DNA of 5,260 nt from an uncultured Eubacteriales bacterium. Its GTDB lineage: Bacteria; Bacillota; Clostridia; Oscillospirales; Oscillospiraceae. The DNA lies in the NCBI GenBank assembly GCA_900551355.1, contig URVR01000122.1, positions 1 through 5,260 on the forward strand, given 5' to 3'. Each line of letters starts with the position of its first letter. Positions within the stretch are counted from its first letter, which is position 1. The notes below the pieces were generated by a model. The model searched no databases and was not told the DNA's origin. It saw only the letters and a list, made by a program, of their open reading frames with translations. The translations under genes were made by a program, and so were the position numbers. Positions 1-5,160 of this stretch are shown here, piece by piece.

Positions 1-49
1 ACGAGATTCCTCTACGTCTCGTGGGCTCGGAGATGTGTATAAGAGACAG
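1..49 (+). other. Illumina Nextera adapter contamination (i7/N712 side)
   Basis: Positions 1-7 (ACGAGAT) match the end of the P7 flow-cell arm. Positions 8-15 (TCCTCTAC) match the Nextera N712 i7 index as written in the adapter. Positions 16-30 are the Nextera read-2 tail, and 31-49 (AGATGTGTATAAGAGACAG) are the 19-base Tn5 mosaic end used in tagmentation. The segments follow each other in exactly the order of a library adapter. This is therefore library sequence left at a contig end, not a transposon. Any reading frame starting here, with translations such as MCIRDR or MYKRQ, is an artefact. Confidence 0.98.
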
Positions 50-982
50 GGCGTACTTCACCAGCATCTGTCCCAGCCGGTTGTGCACCGCGCCCACGAA
101 CACCTGCTCACAGGGCAGCGCCTCCGCCCGCTCCGCGGCGCACCGCCGCGCCAGCCACGCCTGTACCGCCGTCTCGTCCTTCTCCGGCCACAGATCCAGC
201 GCCAGCGTCAGGCCCTCGCCGCCCACGGCAGCGCAGCGGGATATCTGAAAGATGGCGGGGCCGCTGACGCCGTACTCCGTGAACAGGATCTCGCCCCGCT
301 CCCGGGCCAGCACCGCGCCGCCGCGCTCCAGCGTGACGGCGGCCTCCGCCTTGACGCCCTTCAGCGACCGGGGATAGGTGGGCTCCGTCTTGATCTGCAC
401 CAGCGCGGGATACAGCGCCGTCCGGTGATGGCCCAGCTCCTTCGCCAGCCGGTAGCCGTCCATGACGCCGCCCGCCTTGCTGCCCGCCGCGCCGCCTGCC
501 GCCAGGATCAGCGCCTGGGCCGTCAGCACCGCGCCGCTCTCCAGCCTCACGGCAAACGCGCCGTTTTTCTGCTTCACACTGGCGACGGGATCGCCCGCCA
601 GCAGCGTGAACCGCCGCTGCGCCGTCAGCGCGCACCGCAGCACGTCCAGCACGGAGTTGGCCATGTTGGAGCGGGGATACACCCGTCCGTCCGCCTCCGT
701 TACCGTCTCCAGCCCCATCTCTCCGAACCAGGCCAGCGTCTCCTCCGCCGGAAACGCCTCCAGCGCGTACCGGCAGAAGTCCGCGTCCTCCCCGTGGTAG
801 TGGGAGGGGTCGGCGTGCCGGTTGGACAGATTGCAACGGCCGTTGCCGGTGGTCAGCAGCTTCCGTCCCAGCCGCGCCTGCCGCTCGATAAGCGTCACGC
901 GGTTGTCCCCATCCTCCAGCGCCGACAGTGCCGCCGCCATGCCGGAGGCGCCGCCGCCGATGATGATGACATCCCGGCTCAT
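50..982 (-). CDS. NAD(P)/FAD-dependent oxidoreductase, BaiN/HI0933 (YhiN) family, C-terminus missing
   Basis: This is the first 311 codons of a flavoprotein whose family members usually have about 400-420 residues, so roughly the last 100 are lost at the contig end. Residues 4-14 form the Rossmann dinucleotide fold with the FAD loop GGGASG, and E33 sits where the FAD ribose-binding acidic residue is expected. The family hallmark GRKLLTTGNGRCNLSN is at 39-54, a second glycine-rich element (ILAAGG) at about 159-164, and the conserved FTEYGVSGPAIFQIS at 234-248. The family is mostly annotated as a generic NAD(P)/FAD oxidoreductase. One characterised gut clostridial relative, BaiN, reduces bile-acid intermediates, but substrate cannot be assigned from sequence and no symbol is given. 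The start ATG overlaps the ruvX stop as ATGA, which suggests translational coupling and a shared transcript. The frame stays open without stops up to the adapter junction at base 50, so the loss is an assembly end, not a mutation. Confidence 0.9.
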
Positions 983-1404
983 TTCTGCGCCTCCAGTCTC
1001 CGCCGGGTGAGATAGCCCTCCAGCATCAGCGCCGCCGCCACCGCGTCCACGGTCTTCTTCCGCTTTTTGGCGTTCTGTCCGTTCTGGAACAGGATGTTGT
1101 GGGCGTCGATGGTGGTGCGCCGCTCGTCCCAGAGGATCACCTCCAGCCCCGTCTCCTGCCGCAGCAGCGCCCCGAAGGCGGCGCACTTCTCCGCCCGGGG
1201 CCCCTCGGAGCCGTCCATGTTCCGGGGATATCCCAGCACCAGCAGCTTCACATCGTGCTCCGTGATGAGGCGGCGGATGCCTGCCAGCACCTCCTCCTGC
1301 TTCCGGCTGTGGAGCACCTCGGAGTGCCCTGCCAGCGTCTCGGTATAGTCTGAAATGGCGATGCCGGTGTGGGCGTCGCCGTAGTCGATGGCCATGATCT
1401 TCAT
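979..1404 (-). CDS. ruvX: RuvX/YqgF family RNase H-fold nuclease (putative Holliday junction resolvase / pre-16S rRNA nuclease)
   Basis: The 141-residue protein has the normal length for the family and an RNase H-like fold. The N-terminal strand MAIDYGDAHTGIAISD (4-19) carries the first catalytic aspartate, D7. GYPRNMDGSEGP (58-69) is the family loop. WDERRTT (92-98) supplies the conserved acidic pair D93/E94. KKRKKTVDAVAAALMLEGYL (113-132) supplies the last metal-binding aspartate, D120. Known family roles are cleavage of branched DNA and maturation of the 16S rRNA 5' end in the cytoplasm. A longer open frame continues 50 codons upstream, but it would run through the promoter, and its extra residues do not resemble the family. 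The ATG at 1404 has AGGTG (1416-1412) seven bases upstream and begins at the conserved MKIMAIDYG. ruvX is usually near alaS in Firmicutes, so its place here, divergent from rpmG and before a flavoprotein gene, is notable. Confidence 0.95.
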   Translation of the reverse strand: MKIMAIDYGDAHTGIAISDYTETLAGHSEVLHSRKQEEVLAGIRRLITEHDVKLLVLGYPRNMDGSEGPRAEKCAAFGALLRQETGLEVILWDERRTTIDAHNILFQNGQNAKKRKKTVDAVAAALMLEGYLTRRRLEAQK

Positions 1405-1438
1405 GCAAATGCACCTGCGCTTTCCGTTCAGTGGGACT

Positions 1439-1467
1439 ATCATACACAAAAACGCCGCCGTCTGCAA
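1439..1467 (-). promoter_or_regulatory. sigma-A type promoter of ruvX and the flavoprotein gene
   Basis: Read on the minus strand, a -35 TTGCAG (1467-1462), a 17-base spacer and a -10 TATGAT (1444-1439) precede ruvX. Transcription should start near 1432, giving a leader of about 28 bases that contains the AGGTG ribosome binding site. Four of six -35 bases and five of six -10 bases match consensus. Not tested experimentally. Confidence 0.7.
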
Positions 1468-1490
1468 CGGGGAAAGCCGAAAAGTCCCCG
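1468..1490. repeat. inverted repeat between divergent promoters (possible operator)
   Basis: CGGGGA (1468-1473) and TCCCCG (1485-1490) form a perfect 6-bp inverted repeat with an 11-base centre. It directly abuts the ruvX -35 box and lies about 30 bp upstream of the rpmG -35 box. It is outside both predicted transcripts, so any function would be as a DNA site. A regulator is not identifiable, and chance occurrence in GC-rich DNA is possible. Confidence 0.3.
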
Positions 1491-1548
1491 AAAAAGCGGG
1501 ATTTTTTCCAAAAAACAGGTTGACCTCCCCAGTAAACCGTGCTATACT
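1491..1548 (+). promoter_or_regulatory. strong sigma-A promoter of rpmG-secE-nusG, with A/T-rich upstream tract
   Basis: The -35 TTGACC (1520-1525) and -10 TATACT (1543-1548) are separated by 17 bases. TGC at 1540-1542 makes an extended -10. Immediately upstream, 1491-1516 carries A- and T-runs (AAAAA, ATTTTTT, AAAAAA) in the position of an UP element. This stands out against otherwise GC-rich DNA. The expected transcription start is near 1555. A strong constitutive promoter of this form is typical for ribosomal protein operons. Confidence 0.85.
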
Positions 1549-1554
1549 GGGCAT

Positions 1555-1678
1555 TACCTGTGAGTGGGTGCTTTCTTTTTGCGCGCTTTTTCGCTTCGGG
1601 CGTGGAGAGGGACAGCCACCCGGCAGGGAGGCAAAGGGTCTGCGGATGCAGACTTAATCTAATAAGGAGGTGCCGTTA
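1555..1678 (+). promoter_or_regulatory. structured 5' leader of the rpmG operon
   Basis: About 124 untranslated bases separate the predicted start of transcription from rpmG. GGGTG (1566-1570) can pair with CACCC (1617-1621), enclosing a region with a small CGC/GCG hairpin around 1592-1602. A perfect hairpin, GTCTGC-GGAT-GCAGAC, occupies 1638-1653, ten bases before the AAGGAGGTG ribosome binding site (1664-1672). No U-tract follows it, so it is not a terminator. I recognise no known riboswitch or ribosomal protein leader here, and its regulatory role is unknown. Confidence 0.4.
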
Positions 1679-1828
1679 ATGCGCGTGAAGATCACCCTGA
1701 GATGCAACGAGTGCAAGCAGAGAAACTACAACACGATGAAGAACAAGAAGAATACCCCCGACAAGCTTGAGCTGAACAAGTATTGCCCCTTCTGCAGAAA
1801 GCACACGGTCCACACTGAGACCAAGTAA
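1679..1828 (+). CDS. rpmG: 50S ribosomal protein L33
   Basis: This 49-residue protein is the usual length for L33. It begins MRVKITLRCNEC and carries two zinc-ribbon knuckles, CNEC (C9/C12) and CPFC (C36/C39), so it is the zinc-binding (C+) paralogue. The middle contains NYNTMKNKKNTPDKLELNKYC, with the family's LELNKYC segment. L33 sits on the large subunit near the E site. The start is set by AAGGAGGTG at 1664-1672, six bases before the ATG. It is the first gene of the operon and lies 16 bases upstream of secE, the standard bacterial order. Many Firmicutes also have a cysteine-free L33 used under zinc limitation, which would be elsewhere. Confidence 0.96.
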   Translation: MRVKITLRCNECKQRNYNTMKNKKNTPDKLELNKYCPFCRKHTVHTETK

Positions 1829-1844
1829 CGGAAGGAGAATCGTT

Positions 1845-2057
1845 ATGGCTGAAGAGAAGAAGGTCAAGAAGGACCACGGCAAGTGGTTCCGCGAAATGAG
1901 AAGCGAGCTGAAGAAGGTCGTATGGCCTGACGGCAAGACCACCATGAAGAACACGGGCACCGTGATCCTGTGCTCCCTGCTGGTGGGCGCCTGCATCTGG
2001 ATCTTTGATGCAGTCAGCGTTCTGGCGGTGAACACACTGATCGGCCTGTTCGCCTGA
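1845..2057 (+). CDS. secE: Preprotein translocase subunit SecE
   Basis: This is a 70-residue, Gram-positive type SecE with one membrane segment, unlike the three-span enterobacterial form. The basic N-terminus is followed by the amphipathic helix WFREMRSELKKVVWP (14-28), the signature that lies on the membrane surface and clamps SecY. The hydrophobic span runs from about residue 38 to 58, with a second nonpolar stretch to the end. It is part of the SecYEG channel in the cytoplasmic membrane. AAGGAG (1832-1837) is seven bases before the ATG. The stop codon overlaps the nusG ribosome binding site, so the two genes are probably translated in close coupling. Confidence 0.96.
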   Translation: MAEEKKVKKDHGKWFREMRSELKKVVWPDGKTTMKNTGTVILCSLLVGACIWIFDAVSVLAVNTLIGLFA

Positions 2058-2067
2058 GGAAACGGGC

Positions 2068-2595
2068 ATGGCTGATAACGCGAAGTGGTATGTAGCCCAT
2101 ACCTATTCCGGCTATGAGAACGCGGTGAAGGCCGCCATCGAAAAGTCCGTGGTGAACCGGAGCATGGAGGACATGGTGCTCCAGATCGAGATCCCCATGG
2201 AGACGGTCACGGAGATCACCGAGTCCGGCGTCGCCAAGGAGATCCAGCGCAAGGTCTTCCCCGGCTATGTTCTCATTAAAATGGTCATGACCGACGACAC
2301 ATGGCACCTGATTCGCAACATCCGCGGCGTCACGGGCTTTGTGGGCGAGGCCAATAAGGCGATCCCCCTGACCGAGGACGAGGTAGCCGCTCTGGGCATG
2401 GAAAAGCGCGAGATCGTCGTGCTGTACCATGTGGGCGACACCGTCCGCATCACCGAAGGCCCTCTCACCAGCTTTACCGGCACGGTGGAGGAGATCGAAC
2501 CGGACAAGAACAAGGTCCGCGTCGTCGTCTCCATGTTCGGCCGTGAAACGCCGGTGGATCTGGAGCTGGATCAGGTGGAGGTCAGCAGCAACTGA
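2068..2595 (+). CDS. nusG: Transcription termination/antitermination factor NusG
   Basis: This 175-residue NusG has the normal two domains. The NGN domain (about 6-110) starts WYVAHTYSGYENAV and contains FPGYVLIKM (64-72) and WHLIRNIRGVTGFVG (79-93), which contact the RNA polymerase clamp. The KOW domain (about 121-175) has the motif GDTVRITEGPLTSFTGTV (123-140) followed by SMFGRETPVDLELDQVEV. NusG modulates pausing and termination and links transcription to translation. In Gram-positive bacteria it also affects leader attenuation, which is relevant to the rplJ leader downstream. Translation starts at 2068 behind GAGGA (2056-2060), which overlaps the secE stop. Confidence 0.97.
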   Translation: MADNAKWYVAHTYSGYENAVKAAIEKSVVNRSMEDMVLQIEIPMETVTEITESGVAKEIQRKVFPGYVLIKMVMTDDTWHLIRNIRGVTGFVGEANKAIPLTEDEVAALGMEKREIVVLYHVGDTVRITEGPLTSFTGTVEEIEPDKNKVRVVVSMFGRETPVDLELDQVEVSSN

Positions 2596-2725
2596 GTACG
2601 GCGCAGCCGTACAGGCCGGAGCAGTACGACTCCGGCGCAAGTGGGAGAGATGCGCGTCATCTCGCCAAGAGCGGTTCCGGTACAGGCCGGCCGCTACCAC
2701 ATCTTATTGAAGGAGGTGCCTACAA
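2596..2725 (+). promoter_or_regulatory. rplK-rplA leader with probable L1-binding autoregulatory site
   Basis: Two perfect hairpins come first: GTACGGC/GCCGTAC (2596-2612) and GCCGGAG/CTCCGGC (2615-2636). They are followed by GTGGGAG (2641-2647) and CTACCAC (2694-2700), whose GTGG and CCAC ends pair. Inside that stem are GAGATG/CATCTC (2647-2663) and AGCGG/CCGCT (2670-2695, extended by CCGG/CCGG), giving a three-way junction. The GUGGGAG and UACCAC elements are the same as those at the base of the L1 stalk of 23S rRNA. In other bacteria L1 represses rplK-rplA by binding such an mRNA mimic. AAGGAGGTG (2710-2718) follows ten bases after the junction, so protein binding there could block translation initiation. 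No U-tract follows any stem, so this is not a terminator. Confidence 0.75.
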
Positions 2726-3151
2726 ATGGCACAGAAAGTAGTTGGATACGTCAAACTGCAGATCCCCGCGGGCAAAGCAACTCCCGCACCCCCCGTCGGC
2801 CCCGCTCTGGGCCAGCACGGCATCAACATTGCCGCGTTTACCAAGGAGTTCAACGAGCGCACCAAGAACGACATGGGCCTGATCATCCCCGTGGTGATCA
2901 CCGTCTATGCCGACCGCTCTTTCAGCTTCATCACCAAGACCCCTCCCGCTGCCGTCCTGATCAAGAAGGAGTGCAACATTGAGTCCGGTTCCGGCGTTCC
3001 CAACAAGGAAAAGGTCGCTACCATCTCCAAGGCCTCCATCCAGAAGATCGCCGAGCTGAAGATGCGCGACCTGAACGCCGCGTCTCTGGAGGCAGCCATG
3101 AGCATGATCGCCGGTACCGCCCGCTCCATGGGCGTTGTCGTCGGCGAGTAA
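2726..3151 (+). CDS. rplK: 50S ribosomal protein L11
   Basis: The 141-residue length is standard for L11. The N-terminal domain (about 1-72) has PPVGPALGQHGINI (22-35), the proline-rich region by which thiostrepton-class antibiotics and elongation factors act. The linker KTPPA is at 71-75. The C-terminal rRNA-binding domain ends with the family signature MSMIAGTARSMGVVV (125-139). L11 forms the stalk base with 23S rRNA and L10. The start at 2726 is fixed by AAGGAGGTG seven bases upstream. rplA follows after 13 bases, with its ribosome binding site starting at the rplK stop, so both would be controlled through the leader in front of rplK. Confidence 0.97.
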   Translation: MAQKVVGYVKLQIPAGKATPAPPVGPALGQHGINIAAFTKEFNERTKNDMGLIIPVVITVYADRSFSFITKTPPAAVLIKKECNIESGSGVPNKEKVATISKASIQKIAELKMRDLNAASLEAAMSMIAGTARSMGVVVGE

Positions 3152-3164
3152 GGAGGGTGTAACG

Positions 3165-3857
3165 ATGTTTAGAGGTAAGAAATATCAGGAAAGCGCCAAG
3201 CAGATCGACAAGGCTATGCTGTATGACCCCAAGGAGGGTCTGGAGCTGATCTGCAAGACCGCCAGCGCCAAGTTCGACGAGACCGTCGAGCTCCACGTCA
3301 AGCTGGGCGTCGACTCCCGTCACGCCGACCAGCAGGTCCGCGGCGCCATCGTGCTGCCCAACGGTACCGGTAAGTCCGTCCGCGTTCTGGTGTTCGCCAA
3401 GGGCGACAAGGCCGAGGCTGCCAAGGCCGCCGGCGCCGACTACGTGGGCGAGATGGATCTGGTGGAGAAGATCCAGAAGGAGAATTGGTTCGATTTCGAC
3501 GTCGTCGTCGCCACCCCCGACATGATGGGTGTCGTCGGCCGTCTGGGTAAGGTCCTGGGCCCCAAGGGCCTGATGCCCTCCCCCAAGTCCGGCACCGTGA
3601 CTCCTGACGCCGCCAAGGCCGTTCAGGAAGCCAAGGCCGGTAAGGTCGAGTACCGTCTGGACAAGACCAACATCATCCACTGCCCCATCGGCAAGGTCTC
3701 CTTCGGTGCTGACAAGCTGTTTGAGAACTACTCCGCTCTCATCGGCGCCATCATCAAGGCCAAGCCCGCCGCTGCCAAGGGTCAGTATATCAAGTCCTGC
3801 GTGGCTGCTTCCACCATGGGCCCCGGCGTGAAGATGAACGCCAACAAGCAGCTGTAA
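3165..3857 (+). CDS. rplA: 50S ribosomal protein L1
   Basis: The protein is 230 residues, the usual size. It contains DETVELHVKLGVDSRHADQQ (38-57), RGAIVLPNGTGK (59-70) and the L1 signature VVGRLGKVLGPKGLMPSPK (123-141), and ends with STMGPGVKMN (216-225). L1 binds the mobile L1 stalk of 23S rRNA and helps move deacylated tRNA through the E site; it is also a translational repressor of its own operon. The open frame extends 10 codons further upstream with a TTG, but the ATG at 3165 has AGGAGG (3151-3156) eight bases before it and starts at the conserved FRGKKYQE, so it was chosen. No terminator is visible after the gene, so transcripts may run into the rplJ leader. Confidence 0.97.
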   Translation: MFRGKKYQESAKQIDKAMLYDPKEGLELICKTASAKFDETVELHVKLGVDSRHADQQVRGAIVLPNGTGKSVRVLVFAKGDKAEAAKAAGADYVGEMDLVEKIQKENWFDFDVVVATPDMMGVVGRLGKVLGPKGLMPSPKSGTVTPDAAKAVQEAKAGKVEYRLDKTNIIHCPIGKVSFGADKLFENYSALIGAIIKAKPAAAKGQYIKSCVAASTMGPGVKMNANKQL

Positions 3858-3875
3858 AAACCTGATATCTTTGGC

Positions 3876-3904
3876 TTGACAAGCTGTCTCGCCATTGGTA
3901 TAAT
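3876..3904 (+). promoter_or_regulatory. consensus sigma-A promoter of rplJ-rplL
   Basis: The -35 TTGACA (3876-3881) and -10 TATAAT (3899-3904) are both perfect, with an optimal 17-base spacer and TGG (3896-3898) forming an extended -10. Transcription should start near 3911, exactly at the 5' edge of the L10 leader fold. It lies 19 bases after the rplA stop. rplJ-rplL can therefore be transcribed independently of the upstream genes, which fits the higher need for L7/L12. Confidence 0.93.
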
Positions 3905-3910
3905 ATTGGT

Positions 3911-3965
3911 TGCGTTCCAAAGACAGCAGGTGGCCGCAAGGCCGTAAGTCCTGCCGAGGATGGCA
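3911..3965 (+). ncRNA. L10 leader (ribosomal protein L10-L12 binding RNA)
   Basis: The fold expected for the L10 leader can be read directly. The basal pairs are TGC/GCA (3911-3913 with 3963-3965) and TCC/GGA (3916-3918 with 3958-3960). An internal region AAAGACA opposite CGA resembles the conserved kink region. The upper stem is GCAGG/CCTGC (3926-3930 with 3950-3954), capped by GGCC-GCAA-GGCC (3932-3943) with a GNRA tetraloop. The conserved string CCTGCCGAGGA is present at 3950-3960. In known examples the L10-(L12)4 complex binds this RNA and represses its own operon. The covariance-model family cannot be run here, but the primary motifs and position are typical. Confidence 0.9.
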
Positions 3966-3984
3966 CATCGTAATGATTGCTTTT

Positions 3985-4026
3985 ACCGTCCTCATGTCCT
4001 TTGGCATGGGGACGGTTTCCTTTTTT
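3985..4026 (+). terminator. intrinsic attenuator in the rplJ-rplL leader
   Basis: ACCGTCCTCATG (3985-3996) pairs with CATGGGGACGGT (4005-4016) through 12 base pairs, including one G-U. It is followed by TTTCC and six T residues (4021-4026), ending 38 bases before rplJ. It is an attenuator because its 5' arm CCGTCCTC (3986-3993) can instead pair with GAGGATGG (3956-3963), the 3' flank of the L10 leader, through 8 base pairs. When L10-(L12)4 holds the leader fold, GAGGATGG is unavailable and the terminator can form. Confidence 0.88.
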
Positions 4027-4064
4027 GAACGCACCGACAATTCTGACGGAGGTGAAAACAAAGA

Positions 4065-4574
4065 ATGCCCAACGCAAAGGTTCTGTCTGAAAAGCAGGCG
4101 ATCGTGGCGGCGCTGACCGACAAGCTGCAAAACGCAGCCGCCGGCGTCATCGTTGATTACAAGGGCATCACCGTGGCAGAGGATACCGCTCTGCGCGCTG
4201 AGTGCCGCAAGAACAACGTGGAATACGCTGTCATCAAGAACACCCTGCTGCGTTTCGCTTTCAACAACTGCGGTCTGAACGAACTGGACGATCAGCTCAA
4301 CGGTACCACTTCTCTGGCTATCTGCGCTGATGATCCCGTCGCCCCCGCACGCGTGATCGCGGATTACGCCAAGAAGCTGAAGGATAAGTTCGAGATCAAG
4401 GGCGGCTTCATGGACGGCAAGGTCGTTTCCATGGAGACTGTCAATGCTCTGGCTTCTATCCCCGCGCTGCCCGTGCTGCAGGCGCAGGTCCTGGGTACCA
4501 TGCTGGCTCCCATTTCTGCCCTGGCCTGTGTGCTGAAGCAGATCGCCGAGAAAGACGGCGCTGCTGCCGAGTAA
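4065..4574 (+). CDS. rplJ: 50S ribosomal protein L10
   Basis: The protein has 169 residues, within the usual 165-178. The N-terminal rRNA-binding domain starts MPNAKVLSEKQAIVAAL and holds VIVDYKGITVAEDTALR (28-44) and the conserved VIKNTLLRFA (56-65). The C-terminal helix, from about residue 134 to 163, carries the binding sites for L7/L12 dimers. L10 anchors the stalk on the large subunit next to L11 and, with L12, is the likely repressor acting at the leader in front of this gene. GGAGGTG (4048-4054) lies ten bases upstream of the ATG, a slightly long but workable spacing. rplL follows after a 75-base gap. Confidence 0.97.
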   Translation: MPNAKVLSEKQAIVAALTDKLQNAAAGVIVDYKGITVAEDTALRAECRKNNVEYAVIKNTLLRFAFNNCGLNELDDQLNGTTSLAICADDPVAPARVIADYAKKLKDKFEIKGGFMDGKVVSMETVNALASIPALPVLQAQVLGTMLAPISALACVLKQIAEKDGAAAE

Positions 4575-4592
4575 ATCGGCCCCCTGACCCCC

Positions 4593-4609
4593 GCGGGCGG
4601 CAGGCCCGC
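4593..4609 (+). repeat. hairpin between rplJ and rplL
   Basis: GCGGGC (4593-4598) and GCCCGC (4604-4609) make a perfect 6-bp GC-only stem with a five-base loop. An A-rich unstructured stretch follows and then AGGAGG (4636-4641) of rplL. There is no U-tract, so it should not terminate. It could help separate rplJ and rplL translation or serve as an RNA-processing or stability element, which would fit the need for about four L7/L12 copies per L10. That role is inference. Confidence 0.45.
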
Positions 4610-4649
4610 ATCCATTCAACAAAAATCTTACAAATAGGAGGCTATCACA

Positions 4650-5021
4650 ATGTCTGAGAAGATTACTGCTATGATCGAAGAGATCAAGGGTTTGACCGTT
4701 CTGGAGCTGTCCGAGCTGGTGCACGCTCTGGAGGAGGAGTTCGGCGTTTCCGCCGCTGCCATGGCTGCTCCCGCTGCCGGCGCTGCTGCTCCCGCTGCTG
4801 AGGAGAAGACCGAGTTCGACGTGGTCCTGACCGGTTTTGATGCCGCTCAGAAGATCAAGGTCATCAAGGTCGTCCGCGAGATCTCCGGTCTGGGTCTGGC
4901 CGAGGCCAAGGCTGCCGTCGAGGGCGTGCCCCACACCCTGAAGGAAGCCCTGTCCAAGGACGACGCCGAGGCTATGAAGAAGCAGGTCGAGGAGGCCGGC
5001 GGCAAGGTCGAGCTGAAGTAA
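4650..5021 (+). CDS. rplL: 50S ribosomal protein L7/L12
   Basis: This 123-residue stalk protein has the three expected parts. Residues 1-33 are the dimerisation helices that bind L10. Residues 34-52 are a flexible Ala/Pro hinge (AAAMAAPAAGAAAPAA). Residues 53-123 are the globular domain that recruits translation GTPases, with the conserved KVIKVVREISGLGLAEAK (70-87) and EAGGKVELK at the end. VEGVPHTLKEALSKDDAE (90-107) is slightly divergent from the commoner VEGAPKPVKEGVSKEEAE form but aligns throughout. AGGAGG (4636-4641) is eight bases before the ATG. Codon choice is strongly biased to GCT/GCC, GTC, CTG and AAG, as expected for a very highly expressed gene. It is the last gene before a strong terminator. 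Confidence 0.98.
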   Translation: MSEKITAMIEEIKGLTVLELSELVHALEEEFGVSAAAMAAPAAGAAAPAAEEKTEFDVVLTGFDAAQKIKVIKVVREISGLGLAEAKAAVEGVPHTLKEALSKDDAEAMKKQVEEAGGKVELK

Positions 5022-5054
5022 GTTACTTACACAGCAAGAGACGTTGTTATGTTG

Positions 5055-5087
5055 AAAAGAGAGACGCTTTCGCGTCTCTCTTTTTTT
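5055..5087 (+). terminator. intrinsic terminator after rplL
   Basis: GAGAGACGC (5059-5067) and GCGTCTCTC (5072-5080) form a perfect 9-bp stem with a TTTC tetraloop. An A4 run precedes it and seven T residues (5081-5087) follow. It lies 33 bases after the rplL stop and should end the rplJ-rplL transcript efficiently. The A/T flanks allow partial function in the opposite direction. Confidence 0.96.
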
Positions 5088-5160
5088 GCCCTCTGCCCGC
5101 CGCCCGTTTCCCCTTCCCTGCCCGCGCCCTGCATTTTGCCTCCAGCGGTAAGGGATGTTT

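Noticed and set aside
31..49. Tn5 mosaic end as evidence of a mobile element
   Set aside because: It is joined to the read-2 tail, index and P7 sequence, so it comes from library preparation, not from an insertion in the genome.
21..1015. Plus-strand frames starting in the adapter (75 and 326 codons)
   Set aside because: They start inside synthetic adapter sequence and then run antisense to the flavoprotein gene, whose family motifs are clear on the minus strand.
1405..1554. 50-codon N-terminal extension of ruvX
   Set aside because: It crosses the predicted ruvX promoter and reaches the rpmG promoter region, has no family similarity, and the ATG at 1404 has a ribosome binding site and the conserved MKIMAIDYG start.
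2596..2636. Tandem hairpins after nusG as a terminator
   Set aside because: Neither stem is followed by a U-tract and both sit in front of the L1 site, so they are treated as part of the rplK leader.
2014..2700. 228-codon minus-strand frame opposite nusG
   Set aside because: It is antisense to nusG and the rplK leader, with no promoter, ribosome binding site or recognisable motifs.
3910..4116. 68-codon plus-strand frame over the L10 leader as a leader peptide
   Set aside because: It overlaps the structured L10 leader, the terminator and the start of rplJ, and has no ribosome binding site. The RNA structure explains the region better.
3018..4934. 638-codon open frame on the minus strand across rplK, rplA, rplJ and rplL
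   Set aside because: It is antisense to four unmistakable ribosomal protein genes with strong codon bias, which commonly leaves long stop-free antisense frames in GC-rich DNA. It also crosses the L10 leader and promoter, and its Leu/Gly/His-rich translation is typical of such shadows.
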